From NCBI GenBank assembly GCA_016806645.1, contig JACSYO010001340.1:260501-324500 (forward strand): a DNA stretch of 64,000 bases. Direction: 5' to 3'. This document shows, in pieces, positions 15,390 to 29,084 of this stretch (position 1 is its first letter; every line of letters begins with the position of its first letter). The notes under the pieces are model-generated. The model was not told the origin of the DNA. It made no database searches and was given only the letters and a program-made list of their open reading frames with translations. The position numbers and the translations under genes are program-made. The DNA comes from Ophiodon elongatus (lineage: Eukaryota > Chordata > Actinopteri > Perciformes > Hexagrammidae).

Positions 15390-15460
15390 TACAGACACAG
15401 CAGTTAATTGAGAAAGTAATCAGCAGATAAACCGATAACCAAAACAATCATGTGCAGCTC
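15390..15460. repeat. Fragment of the GCTGCAACTAA-type teleost MITE
   Basis: The stretch AGTTAATTGAGAAAGTAAT, CGATAACC and then TGCAGCTCC matches, in inverse orientation, the common fish repeat that starts GGGCTGCAACTAACGATTA. Other copies in the window are near 29270-29560 and 61945-62040. Confidence 0.45.
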
Positions 15461-15930
15461 CAGTGAGAAAAACGTTAATTCGATCACATGTGATGAACTG
15501 AGCTGGATGAGAAAGCTTCCCACCTCTGGGTTATTTAATCATTTCCTTCCAAAGAGTGTGGAACCTCAAGTCCTGACTTAAAATCAAAGTCAAAACAAAC
15601 AGAGACTCTAAACAACCACAGAGAAAGAATAAACAGAATCAGGGAGCTCTCAAACCTCTCCACAATGAAGGCCAACCGGAGCTTTGACTTGTGAGCTTGA
15701 ACCACTATCGGTCCCTCTGGGACACTGCTACGAGCTGCACCACCAAGACAATAATTGCACTTTATCATGCTGCCAGCCTCCATACATACTGAGACCAAAG
15801 AGCCTCGGCCTTACAATGTGGAACAGCCTCGAGGCCGACTGTGGCCGTCTGGTTTAACCAGATTATGATTATGTCACACGGGAGATTACCCATCCGACAC
15901 AGAGAGTCTGACACATAGTCATGTTCCTGT

Positions 15931-15964
<34 letters not shown>

Positions 15965-15971
15965 ACTCTCA

Positions 15972-16066
<95 letters not shown>
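15931..16066. repeat. Compound (CT)n-(CA)n microsatellite
   Basis: CT units broken by three CACT interruptions run to about 15998 and pass directly into 34 CA units. G runs follow at 16141-16160. Confidence 0.97.
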
Positions 16067-16068
<2 letters not shown>

Positions 16069-17156
16069 ATCTGTTATTGCCACAAACTACTGTATGCTAG
16101 AACTCTGCAGCGCACAAAGCCTGATCTTAGCATAGAGGATGGGGGGGGGCGGGGGGGGGGATGCTGTGTGAGCTGCACAAACTGATGAGATCTGTTTTGA
16201 AAAATAGATTCTCCCTTCCTCATCTCCTGAGAACTATCTGTGTGAATTAAGGACAATTAAATCATAAGAAAAAAAGGGCAAAGCAGAGAAGAGTCTCCGT
16301 CTCTGTGAGCAATGGCTGCCTGCTCGGCTGCAGCTGGCTCAAAATGGAGCCGCAAGAAGAGGTGGTGGTGGATTGGGGGGGGGTGAATGGGAAGAGGGGT
16401 AGGGAGAGGGGTAAAGAGGGGGAGAAAGTGTGACAGCAGCACAGAGGGGGAGAGCAGCAGGGGAAGGAGTGGGGTAGAAAAAGAAAAAGGGACTCATTTG
16501 TTTTCCTCTCATCTGTCTGGGCTCCCTCTCTCACCTTGGCCCACATTTTCAGTCTGCCTCATATTCACTTCTAATAGAGGGGGAGAAAGAGGGAGGACGC
16601 ACACTCATAAAACGCACACTGACACGCACACGCACACACAGCCCTTGCGGAGGCTGTTAGACTCCTAACACCCATTATTACTTCCTAATGGTCTGGCGGC
16701 ATGTCGAAGATTTTCACAAGAGCGAGAGAAGCCTGCTAATCTGAGCAGGCAGATGTCAAAGCAAAAGCAAAGTGCTGTTCTGTAGCAATAATTTACAGGG
16801 GAATACTGACTGCCCAGATATAGACTGCGGGAATCAGAAGAGTGAGCTCTGGCTGATTCAACGCTGTGCTTCAAGGAGGTTGGGACTGTAAATTCACAAA
16901 TGGCAAGAAGAACAATGTAAAAATCTATACAGCAGTAACAAGCTGGAGTCACCGTGAGCATTCAGTGATGTGTTGAGATGAGCGGCGGGACAGTTCAGTC
17001 TACTGTTGGAGCGTTTCACACAACACGCAGCGAAGAGAGGATGACTTCAGGGTGGTGCGGAGACAAGTTTGATGAAGCTGTTAGTAAGGCTTCAGAGAAG
17101 GTTTTGGCAATTGTTTCCTCACTTCTGTCATTTCTAAAATATAAATGTATGACTTG

Positions 17157-17501
17157 TACTTGTGGTGGTGTAGTGGCCAGCACTGTCACCTCACAGCAAG
17201 AGGGGCCCGGGTTCGATCCCGGGCGGTCCCTCTGTGTTTTTGCACGTTCTCCCCGTGGCAGCGTGGGTTCCCTCAGGGTTCTCCGGCTTCCTCCCACAGC
17301 CCAAAGACATGCAGCGTAGGGTTAATTGGAGACTCAAAAAATTGCCCAAATGTCTGTCTCTATGTGCCCTGCGATAAACTGGCGACCTGTCCAGGGTGGA
17401 CCCTGCCTTCGCCCAATGTCAGCTGGGATCGGCCCCCGGGACCCTAAACAGGATAAGCGGTTTGGGTAATAGATACTTATATTGTTAATAGAATACTTGT
17501 G
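17157..17501 (+). mobile_element. tRNA-derived SINE
   Basis: The left part holds RNA polymerase III promoter boxes: an A-box-like TGGTGTAGTGGCCAGCAC and a B-box GGTTCGATCCC, followed by a body that recurs in fish genomes (for example CTGGCGACCTGTCCAGGGTG) and an end reading GGATAAGCGG. The 8-bp word TACTTGTG occurs at 17157-17164 and again at 17494-17501 and fits a target-site duplication. A T run follows. There is no tRNA cloverleaf, so this is not a functional tRNA gene. The family name is not assigned. Confidence 0.75.
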
Positions 17502-18937
17502 TTTTTTTTTTTTTTTTTTTTTTTTTACTGTTGCTCAATATACAATTTTCAGAAAATTTCTTTATTTTTAACCTTAAACGATGACAAATATTAGAGGCCA
17601 TATATTGATCATGGAAATGACCACCAATTGTATATTCTGTACAAACATTCTCTGGTTCCAGCTTCTCAAATGTGGGGATTTACAGCTTTTATTTATTTTG
17701 TGTGATAGTAAATTGAATATCTTCGGTTTTGTGTCTTTTGGACCACTGTTCAAACAAAGCTAGACATTTCAAGATGACACGTGTCTCCTCAGAACTTGTA
17801 ATTGCCATTTTTCTATGTATTTGACATTCCATAGACTAAATGAATAATCAATAATTAAATGACATTGGTCTACAATAACAGTGGCCCCATGAGGAACATG
17901 ATGAATTATTTTGTGCGGCATTTCATTTCATGATTTAGCATACATAACCAAGTCATCATTGTGTCAACATTGTTCTCGGTCTCACAAAACCGTATCAAAT
18001 AAAGTCAAATAAATTGAACCAGCACACAATCTTTTTTTTTTTTTTTTTTAATACACACAACAGCATGCAGGCTACACGTTCCATCATTCACAAGAAAATG
18101 TACTAACAAAAAGCAAAAAAATCTTCCAGTTTATATCATTTGTGGTGAATGAATGTCTTTACCTCCTACTAAATCAAATCAATAAAAAAATCACAATAGT
18201 AGTGTATGTGGTTTGATGATGAATCCCATTAGTCCATCTATATAGATGGTGTTCAAACAAGGTTGGTCTGACCTTTACTACAACTGTCAAAAGTCTAAGG
18301 AAGCTGTGAGCGGTGGGTTTGTCTGATGCTGTGCTGGGCTGGATAATGCTGGCAGGACAATATGCACTCAGGAGGGAATAAGAAAAGAGGTTTACGGGTA
18401 AATAATCTGTTGGAGTCAGCCAGTGCAGGCAGGGAAACCCCTTAATCCTCTCCACACAGGCCGAAAGAGCAGATGGAGTATGAGTGATACAAACTAATGA
18501 TGTCTCAGGGCAGTGGAGTGAGCAAATCTAGCCGGCCACATCTCCACTTACAGGAGACCTCGATGTGAAATCCATGGAAACATGAACACTAGATGACACG
18601 GTTTTGTTGCCTCAGTCACAGCATCAACTTTTTACTCGCGAGTCCTTTTTGTGTGCTCTAAAAGACTGTTCCAGACCTCCACTTTTATGCAGAGCCTCTT
18701 TTCACGAGTCTATCAATTTGTTTTTCTCACACGATAAAAAGGTTTGTTTACGAACACAAATAAATACTTGGCACATTTTGCAGTTTCTAAAATCAGGAAG
18801 CCCCGTCTCGTAACTCACAAATGTTCGGTATTTTTTGCGACCACTTCACTTCCACTCTGTACAGCTGCAGAATTAACTTGGCACAGGCCAGTGAATCAAT
18901 ATTAAGTAAGAGTGTGTACAAATAACACTGACCGCCG

Positions 18938-18964
18938 TGACACACACACACACACACACACACC
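18938..18964. repeat. (CA)n microsatellite
   Basis: About 12 CA units in stag1 intron 1. Confidence 0.9.
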
Positions 18965-21239
18965 ACCACAGCGGATGCTGAGGAAGTGGTATTTGCTGTT
19001 GCTTGAAGCCGGCTAACCCCACCTGTGTAAATGACACTGATTTGCAGGTCAGGTCCGGTGCCAAATTTAGATCTGGCTGCTCTGGACTTACGTAAATCAT
19101 AAAATAACGAGTGAAAACCCCTCTGAAGCCAAAGCGAGGATTTTTCTTATCCTCCAGACGTCAAGCCCTCGGAGACTCTACAAGCTGGATATCAACCTTT
19201 ACTGTTTAAACTGGAGGCAACTGTTTAATGCCTCCAAAAGAGATCAATAACGTGTCATAACCTCTTTTCTATTCATAAAAAAAAAACTGGACTGCACTCC
19301 TTGAGGAGACAAATATGCAGTTCACATCTCAATCGATGTCTATGCAAATCCAGGACTTTCGCTTCTCGACCTTACTGTTGGCCAAAAGAAATTCTTTCCA
19401 TCCAGGAATCAGGAAACTGAAAAATGAATAGTATTTGATGAGCTAAGTTTGAGTTTTTATTCTCCGAGCCACAGGCCGCGAAAGCAGCTGAAAGAAATTA
19501 AGTCACCTTTTCAGCCCAGTCTATGACTAAAATATTTTGAAGCCACTATTTCTTTTATTTATTTAAATGCCATTTATTTTATTTGCTATTGTCTTTTGTC
19601 TATTTTATTGTTCTTTTGTCCATTTCATCTTTTAATTTTATAATTTCTATTTCTTGTGTGCATTACTCTCAAACCTTTTACATATCTACTGTACTTTATA
19701 AGCTCCAGAAACCTTTCATAAAGGGGTTTACAACCCACTTTAATCCAGTTTCTATTCAGATAGGAAATGTTTAACGCATCTATTCATGTACAGTATTTAT
19801 CAGCAACTATAACTTCTCCTATGATGACATTTTCTTTACAACTGTGTTTAATTGGCATCCATTGTTTGTTTATACACCAGCATCCACTTACGGATGCCTC
19901 ACAGGAGGAGTTAGAGTCGTTAGCAAAGCCATTATTAAACACTTAAAATAAAAGCTTTTCTAATGCATTTCTTAAACATCTTCTTTACAAAAATGTTGCA
20001 TGTACAGAGTCTGTACTTCACACAAAGGCTTACTGCTCTTGCCACCTTAAACTCTCCCCTGCGTTCAATGTGAGTGAAGCCCCAGTGGCAGTCTTTTCTT
20101 TGAGCCGTCTGTCTGAGGCTCAGTATTTAATAAGGTGTTCCAGTCTACAAAGCTTCACTTTGCAGCGCTGATGCAAAAGAAAATGAGCTGCTGTCAGTAT
20201 GAACAAGGCAGACAATCCCAACACTTCCTCACTGCCCTAACAGCTGAAGGCAGATGAGACAAACAAAAACATTCTGTGATAAAGTCGGGATCTACACCTT
20301 TTTTTTTTCAATGAATGCCAGAATATACAATTTTCGCTATCCATTTTGTAAATTACTTTCATCAAATTCAACTGTTTTCATGTAAAACACTTCCAGAAAT
20401 AACATCACATTTATGATGCAAGTGGGCTAATTAAAGCAGTGCTTTCATTCCTTTAAACTGAATTGTAAAATGAAAAGTACCACTGCTTTGGCATTTCCAT
20501 TGGATGTTTTAAAGTGATCAAAATAACCAATCCGTATCGTCTCACATTTTATGCTGCCAGTGAGAGGAAGGTTTTTGTGGTTGCAGTCAACAAGGTGAAT
20601 GGACACCAAATTAACACATCATCACAAATAACTTCCACATAATTTTCATATTACAGTAATTACCTTGTTTATTTTTCCATTGTGCTACCATGGATTTACA
20701 TCCCATTGAGCTATTGAGATCTAGGATTCATTTTAGCCTTCTACGAGTGCAAAGGAAACAGTGCAGAAAAGATTCAACTCTGTGACTTGAATACAAGAAA
20801 AATGTTGCATGAACCAAACCTAAAGATACCCTCCGTTCATGTTTTATGACACATAAAAATATTGGAATAATAATTTGTGCCTAATTAGTTTTTTCAAAAA
20901 AAAAGTTAATTTACTTTAAATCCTTACTAAATTAAATTACTTTAATTGAAATCCAGAATCTTTGAATATGCAAACATTTGTTATTTAAAAAGTTCAACTA
21001 CTACACCCAAGATGTCTCCAACTAGTTCACTGCAAGGTCCGTTATCTGTAGATTTTTGTGTATGTATGACAGCACAGTTGTTTGTGATGTCACAAAGTCT
21101 TAAACTCTGATTTAAGTCCAACTGGAATCACATTCAGTCATTGCTTTGCGTAGACAAAAATAATGTCAAAATGGTATTTTTTTTTATGTATTGTTGACTG
21201 TTTGTTATTAAAAGGCCGGCTGCCAGAGTGCCTGTGTTA

Positions 21240-21731
21240 GGCTGCATTCACGCAAAATCTGGCGTTGTGGGAAAAAACGCCAGTCCGTCCATTCATTCAT
21301 TTGTATTTGGGATGCAGGAAAAAAATTTAACGACAGCCTACGACGAAAACTTAAAAACAGAATCAACTTTTGAAGAAGCCCGACGTCACATTGCGGTGGC
21401 CAACCACATAACCTGCGATCGTGCCGTAAGAAGCCGATGGGGGAAAAAAGCAGCACGAAGGATGAAAACACAACGAACTGTAACGTTACGTTTTGCTACT
21501 CATTCAATTTGGCCTTATGCACCAGTTTAAAACCCACCGTTTTGATTGGCCCTTTCTCTTGGTTAGTTATTGAAAGCAAATGTATTTTTAAATCTGTCGA
21601 TGCGGGCAGACAATTACTCGTAGGACCCAGCACACGAGCAGCATTGTGTCACATAAATGGCCCATTTAAGTGACGCTGCTACACAACGCAGCGCCAATCG
21701 CCGCAACTCCCCAATTGGTTTGAATGCAGCC
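21240..21731. mobile_element. MITE with TTA target duplication (PIF/Harbinger-like), copy A
   Basis: The ends are exact 11-bp inverted repeats: GGCTGCATTCA on the left and TGAATGCAGCC on the right. They are flanked on both sides by TTA (21237-21239 and 21732-21734). A 3-bp TTA/TAA duplication is typical of PIF/Harbinger elements. The interior is 492 bp long, GC-richer than its surroundings and non-coding. Confidence 0.75.
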
Positions 21732-21734
21732 TTA

Positions 21735-22287
21735 AGGCCTTTACACATTTGGGGCGTGACCAATAAATGACAACAATTTTTTAAATACTTATCATCAAAA
21801 CTATTCATCACAGCAGCAATGCGAATTTGCAGCATTTTTTTCAATAAAAGGTTTGAATAGATCCTATTGACCAGGAGCAACATCTGGCCGTCTATCGGCG
21901 GTAAATTGCTGTACAGCCACAGCTACTGTAAGCTATTTTATTGAGTGTCCTTTTTTGCAAAATGCTCAGTGAATTTGAGTTCCCTCTGGTGAACAGTTAC
22001 ACACAGTGTATATGTCTAGGTCTTTTAGGTAAGAACGGAAGGAGTGGATCTGGTCCGCACTGTCTTTGTCAAAGCTGAAAGGAGTGATCAAAGTTTGCCT
22101 TCTTGGTTTGGACAATGGAGCCTACGTTTTGAATATGTCCGTTTCGCACAACGTGATTGGTTTATGCCTTTATTCGCAGTGCGAAGACCTCAGAAAAATC
22201 AACCCTAATCCGGGAAAAAATTGTCGCTTTTTCGCAGTGTAATAATCACGCACAAGAAAAATAACTGCCCATGGTGTGTAAAGGCTA
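21735..22287. mobile_element. Second MITE with TTA target duplication, abutting copy A
   Basis: The left end reads AGGCCTTTACACATT. The reverse complement of the right end reads TAGCCTTTACACACC, giving an 11-bp match GCCTTTACACA. TTA flanks it at 21732-21734, shared with the element to its left, and at 22288-22290. It is 553 bp long and non-coding. The ends differ from those of copy A, so it is a different family. Confidence 0.65.
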
Positions 22288-22609
22288 TTACACTAAGAAC
22301 AAGACAACGTGAACAACCTTGCACTGTAGCCTACATGTCATTGACAGACAGCGTGTCGTTAGTGGTATTGAAGATTAAGGAACCACATCAGCATCCAAGA
22401 GGACATCTTCTGATACGCGTAAATGCTGTTAAATGTGCTGCAGCTGAGCAGCTTAGCGATCCAGCCTGCAACCTTCCGTTAGCCGTGCACTTTGTGCCCG
22501 ATAAATGTTTGTTTGGTCGCTACTTCAACAAGCTACGGTGCAGAACCAGATGTATGTTCATGTTTGTAAGTTAGATAAGAAAGTGACTCAAGCTGCAAAG
22601 CTAGTGTGT

Positions 22610-22633
22610 GTTGTTGTTGTTGTTGTTGTTGTT
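22610..22633. repeat. (GTT)n trinucleotide microsatellite
   Basis: Eight GTT units in stag1 intron 1. Short (GT)n follows at 24229-24251, and long A runs lie at 27680-27699 and 27752-27776. Confidence 0.9.
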
Positions 22634-25600
22634 CTGTGGCTCTTGTATTGTGTAACACAACAGGTCTGGCTCAGTGGGACCGCCTGCTCTACCTCTGATA
22701 GAACGCTGACATTGCTGCTTTATGCAAGATTTGATTGGCTTCAACGAAAGAAGGTCTCCATTTACGTTGGTAGATACCAGAACAGTATTCCAATGAAGTA
22801 ATGCAAAACTAGAGGGCGTTTTCATGACACCAAAAAAATATAAAAGTCTTTACTTATCCTCAGAGGAGAACACCGGAGAAGGGGTTTACAGAGCAGATAT
22901 GTAAGCTGTAGCAGACAAAAAGTAATTTAATTTAAGTTGGACTTTAAATGTTACTTTCCACATCTGTTCAGCGAGATATGGGTAAACTTGCTAAACACAA
23001 ATTTTAAGGCCAGAGTTACGTCAGCCACAGTGGGGGCTTTGTTTAAAAAAAAATATATAAACTATGAACAGACTCAATTAGTCTGTAAGTTTGCAGTATT
23101 ATAAACGTAGTAAAGCTCATAATTGCACCTAGCGGTATGTTTTTATTAAATGTAGGCAGTGGGCTGAAAAAGAAGTGTCTTTACGACGGAAAGTAAAAAA
23201 GCCTTGGTATTGTTTCCCCAGTCTTGACTAGTGAGCCTCTGCCAGTTGCTAACTTGGCTGCATCAGCAAACAGGTAAAAGCAGCTGGCTCAGCCTGGAAA
23301 CCACTGAGCCGTGCAGGAATACCATAGAGAGCGATCACAAACCTCTACAACAAACACAAACGACTCCACGCACGCACCGAGTCTCATTACGGCGCAACCT
23401 GACAGCTCATTACTTCAACAAACACCGCTTACAACTGATTTTTTTTTTTATGGTTGCCATCACGTTATCTCACCCATCATTATGTCAACGCCTCTGTTAC
23501 TATTATCTCTGACAACAATTTTACTTTCCAGACAGCCTTGCAATTTCCAACTTACTCAGCGTGGTGATATTTTGCATTATAAACACCAGTGGTGGTTTTA
23601 GCTATGTGGTAGACGATGAGCCCCACCCATGTGTAAAGCACATCTAGCATGCATTAGCACTTAGAATACGAGCTCTTGTGGTATGGCAGGAAATCCCTGT
23701 GATCGCTTTTGATAGGAGTGTTAAACATCTACATGCCAGCCAGTGCACATGCTGTCGTCACCAGCTGGTTCTGTAACCCTGTTGTCCTTTTTTGAGTTAC
23801 TGAGGGCGTGGGGATTGTACTTGAAGGCAGGAAACCTACGATTGTTACCAAGTTTGATTTATATGCCGCTATCAGTGACAATATTACAACATATCATACG
23901 TGCACTTCTCATAGTTAATGAAAGTTATCCATGACCAGCAGCTCTTCACACTTTGGCATCGCTTCCAAACGATCAATATCTAACTTAATGGTGCCCGAGT
24001 TTTCTGTGTAAGAGTAATGGACTTTAAAAGGCCAGAATCACTGAATGAGATTGGTCTAATGCGTGTGCAATGAAATAATATTGCGGGCCTTTTGCCAATT
24101 AATCTGCAAGTAACACTATAAAACTGTGAAAACAAGAGCTTTGTGTCAACAGTTTAATTTATCCAGCTTTCAAAACGTTCAATTTTCAATACTTTTATTG
24201 CATATAATGTGTCTAATACCATGTTTATGTTGTGTGTGTGTGTGTGTGTGTTTGTTTGTGTTGTTGTGTGTTTTATTTTGCCGCCGATGCTGCTTATTTA
24301 TTGGTACAGACTCAAAGGCTTACATTCATTTTTTTTTTAAAGGAGAAAATGCTCAGAACTACTGCTGGACCTCATCTCAACGGTCAACTTTTAAGTAAAC
24401 TAATTCAGCTTGGATTTACAGCAATCGTATTCACGACTTGACCCGACTTGCCCTGCACAAAAAAAGTAACAGACAACAAGTCTGACAGCAGCAGTGCAAA
24501 TAATTATACAACAGGAAACCACATCACAAGGAACGTCTTAAATCAGGTTTCAGTCAAGGGTGACAAAACTATTTCAGAAAGTGTTACACAGGTCTGTTTG
24601 CATAATGACATGAGCAGGCTTCTGGGCTTTCCTGAGAAGAGCCCATAGTAAAATCACACTACTGCAGCACAGTCATTTCACTAAGAAAATAAGGTGTTAA
24701 ATGCATATGCTTGTGTAAGGTTAGCACACGATACACATGTTATTCTATACCATCATACCAATAAATTACAGAGAGACTGCGGGGATGGCAAAATTGCACC
24801 TATTACTCACAAACATAATTATGAAGTGGAAGTATTTCTAATCACTGTGCTGCTCTTGTGATTACTTATATGCTTGATATAAACAGAAATATAAAAAAGA
24901 CGAAGGAGGGCAGATGGCAGCCATATTTGTTTTTGTCTTTGGCATTCCTCTGACTGTACAGAAGACCGCCAAAGGCTGGACGACAATACGAATAGGAAAT
25001 ATGGTTCTTTCTATAGCCAACATCTTGAATCAAGGTCGCTGTGTAATAGGCTCTGACAAATGTCAAGCCCGTGACATAATCTCCTGAGCTGTATCATTAT
25101 AAGCATATGGCTCTCACAAAAAGCACACTGCAGTTGAGCGGTGAATGCCTCCAGCTTAGTAACTGCTATAAGGCACAATTCATGATAATATATCCACTTC
25201 TGCTCTTTCCAATTTGATTCATTGTCTTCTTTATACCTGCATGTTTAAAATAATTACAACATTAAGACAATAGCTGGCTTTCATTAGGATTCGTAAAGTA
25301 CATTTTCTTTGCAACATGTGGACAACCATTTGCTTTCCTTAACAGAAGATTGCTGAATACAATTACCCTCAAAACCAATACCCATTAGAGATAGTTTACT
25401 GCCCATTATTACCTTTAAAATGACAATAAACTACAGTGTGTGTACTTCTAATAGGAACCATAATGTGATTCTCAGTCCTTTATAGGTGTATTAAAGGAAG
25501 AGCCAAGGCAAAGAGCCAAGAAATTCAAGGGATAGAGGAAGGAGGAGGGATTATTTACCATTTCTGTTAACCCTCAATGTTATTTAAAGGTTTATGCAAT

Positions 25601-28149
25601 GACATGTTCCTCACATCAGCCACCTTTGAAAAGAAATGCCACCGTATGGCAGCTTCAAACTGTTTGACTCCCAAGGCAAGGACAGCCTGGTGGATAACTG
25701 AACATTTATCAAATGAAAACTGTGGATTGTTAGAGACGTTGTGGTTTTCTTCTTCAGAGATGTCGCCATTTGTAAGTATCTTGTCCAAATACTTATTTCT
25801 TCAATACAAGCATTTTGGTTCTGCATCAAACCAACTCCATAAGTTCCTATTAACGTGTATATATCTACAACAACAATTTGGGAGCCAAATAAACTGTGTG
25901 TGTTCCTTAGTGATGGATGTCTATAATATAACAAAACATGAGGTCTGCTGAGACTCTCAGGAGGGTCAAAATTCATAAAGTGTGTGCGAGAGATCTCAAA
26001 TGACGTCATGCACGACCACACCAATGGATTCTGATGATGCAATAAAAGAGTTGTATGAATATTTTTCAGTTAACCAGTGTTTTACTTGGGCTGACAAGTT
26101 ATCCGGGGAGGTCTACTCTAAAATGTCCCAAACAGAACTAGCATTTAAATCGAAGATCTGATCAAGAAAGACTTCAGCACTCCAGCAGAGTTTTCAATAA
26201 ATCAACACCGTCAGTTGTGTTTCCACGCAACATTTTAAAAGGTAGACATAATAAAAACAAAAATATTATATTTGAGGGTGGGGGCAGATCTGTTTGGGTA
26301 GGCCACACAAATAAATGTTATGTTTGGGAAGACTGGTTGAAAGTTATGAATACTGTCCAACAGATCAAGTACCAATAAAACAGGACCTGTTGCATTATTC
26401 ATGACAAACAGTAGTTTCCCTTCTGCACATGACAGACTGTAAGAGGAAGTTAAAAAAAATAATAATAAAATCACATTCACCTCAAGTTATTAACTGGAAC
26501 TTGAAAGACTCCGATTTTCCCATACAGACGTTTTGTTTGTAATAAAATCATGAGCATTTCAACTCAATAATAATCTTAGGGGAGGGAACAAAAGACAATA
26601 TAAATTTGCCAATTTACAAAGAGTTTGCCATAGTGTTTATATCATAGTAGCTATCCATTCACATCTCTGGGTGTATTAACTATTTTTGCCAATATTGCTA
26701 ATGAATGAGCATGATGGTTTATGGAACTATTACATTGGTATATGATTGTTCCATTATGTAGTAAATTGCTGGTTTAGCCAAAAATGGACATTCTATATCA
26801 CGATATACAGTTATATGATATAAAATTAGATATACCTCGACATACACCACTATATTATGCAACTCTGCAGTCGCTCAGCAATTACGAAGATGCAACATTT
26901 TACATGTGCTTTCAGAATATGGTTATATATATGTGTTTGCAAATTAAAAAATAAATTCATTCAAATGTTTTAATTGGCAGATTAACACTTTGGCTATTTG
27001 TCAACAGCTCAACAGTAATACAACTATGTTTTAAAGAGCTATCACACATTCATCAACAGATACAAATGCAATTCTCACAATGTTTAAAATATATTGCTTA
27101 ACTTCTGGAAGGGAAAAAAAGGAAATATGGCTTGTGCAGTTAGGGGAAGAAACACTGCGTGATAACGGGAATACGTTGGCAGGCAAGCAGGCTGCAGATA
27201 GCAATCCATGAAAAAAAATCACATGGCTGACTGTAAACAAAGCAGTTATGCAACAATCTGAGATCGTTGCAAACTGCCAGCAGGCACTCTGACCCACTAT
27301 CAACTATCCCCAACTAGCCTGCACAGGGCAAGCTGTACATAGGTCAGTAAGAGAGGGGAGGGACGGCCGGGATTGGAGCCCGTTTTGGACGTGCAGAGCT
27401 GGCTGGTGGAGCCCATCCCCCCTAATGTGACTCATGTTTCCCCGCTCAGTGTTGCCTGCTTCCCGCACAGAAGGGGGCGGGAAGGGGAAAGAAGCGCCAT
27501 AATAACGGTGTTCAACATGCACGGAGTCCATACTTGCAAACATATTTATAAAAAAAGAAAATAAAGAAAAAGCACCCGCGTGCTGTCAAGCAACACGTTC
27601 ATTAGCCGTGGGTGAGGAAAAAAAAGTCCCCACTACTCTGAAAACTTGAAGGCGAGAAGGAGCTTATGTTGACACAAGAAAAAAAAAAAAAAAAAAAAGC
27701 TACTAGGGACACATGCACGTCTCTCGTTGTACATCTCTTTTGAGTGTGCACACAAAAAAAAAAAAAAAAAAAAAAAGCAAAACTATCAGGGGTTTGATGA
27801 CAAAGTCAACAACGTGGCGTTTGCGTTGATGACAAATCTAAGCGGAGCGCGAGGCTGCAGCGCGCGGTCACAGCGCGGCTGAGTGCGAACGGGGGAAGGT
27901 GATGCTCCGACTCCTGCCTCGCAAAGAGCGAGAAAACACGTCACACCGCATGGCTCTTTATTTGTTGACAAGCCAAACTCAAGAGCCGGGTGGACATTGT
28001 GGGGGTGTGGGGGGGTGTATGTGTGTGGGGGGGTGGACAGGCCGGCGCTGCGACAAGCTCTTTGCCCCTCCGGCAAGTTGTCTTGCCGAAATTTTTTGGG
28101 GGGCTAGCTCGCGAGCTAACGGCTCCGCTAGGCTATAATGTAAGTGAGG

Positions 28150-28640
28150 AAGAGAGAGAAAGCACATTCACCTCCGTTAGCCGCTAACGCCCATCCCCCA
28201 ACCGACCAGCCTTCGCTGTCTGTGGCCACCATCTTTAATCTGTGCTCCGTCTCCCTTCCCACCGCACAAAACAGGACAAAAACACGAGGCACTCACCTGT
28301 AACGAACATCGCCGAATCGATTATCGCCTTCCGAAATATCAAATCGATTATCGTTTTAATATCGTGCGTATTTTAATATTGAAAATTGGCCGTGCGAGCG
28401 GTACCGCGCCTTAAGAGAAGAGCAGCAATCCTAAACCGCCATCTGGTGGTATTTCCCTCTCTGTGATGCAGCGGGAGCGGCGCAGCCTCAGACCGACACA
28501 CAGCTGCCCCCTGGCGGACACATTGGGCCGGGGCGGACGCGCGCCTCCGGGGGGGGGGGACGAGCATGGGAAGGGAGGGACCGCAAGACCCCGCCAGCAC
28601 AACACTCACGGGGACGCGCACAGCAACACAGATACCCCCC
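28150..28640 (-). promoter_or_regulatory. stag1: Candidate stag1 promoter and 5' UTR exon (GC-rich island)
   Basis: From about 27.83 to 28.62 kb the DNA turns GC-rich with many CpG pairs, unlike its flanks. On the minus strand AAGATGGTGGC (28235-28225) resembles the YY1 site often found just downstream of start sites. About 60 bp further on, GGAG with GTGAATG (exon end 28172) makes a usable donor. A second strong donor, CAG with GTGAGTG, ends at 28297. Either could close a non-coding first exon that splices to the exon at 574-602. The region also carries G runs at 28004-28036 and 28550-28559. Which donor is used cannot be told from sequence. Confidence 0.45.
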
Positions 28641-29084
28641 ACCCCCTCCTCCATCCCCATCCATCTCTCTCAGTTCAATTATTAATTTGACAAGAATGTC
28701 TAATAAATATTATACATTCAAAGCACTATAAAGGTTGTAGATTCTCAAAAACAATACATGACGTACTTACCGATTAGTTTCTGGAATATTGTACACGTAT
28801 TATAGCAAATTATTCAAATCTAATGCAGCCACTATAAGTTAAAATACGTCACAAAATCCCCAATACCGTAGTACACTGATATGATATATTTAAATACGTA
28901 TTATTTTGTATTTGTGTACAGTTAAAAGAAACTCACAACATTGTATTTAGTTGGTAATTTGTTGTTGTTTTTTATATATATTTACAAATAGGCCTACATC
29001 TATTTTTTCACTGACGTACACATACTAGTTTTATGTTTGTTTTTACCTATTTTGTTCAGCTTTATCATCCTCGTCTCCAGCTGT

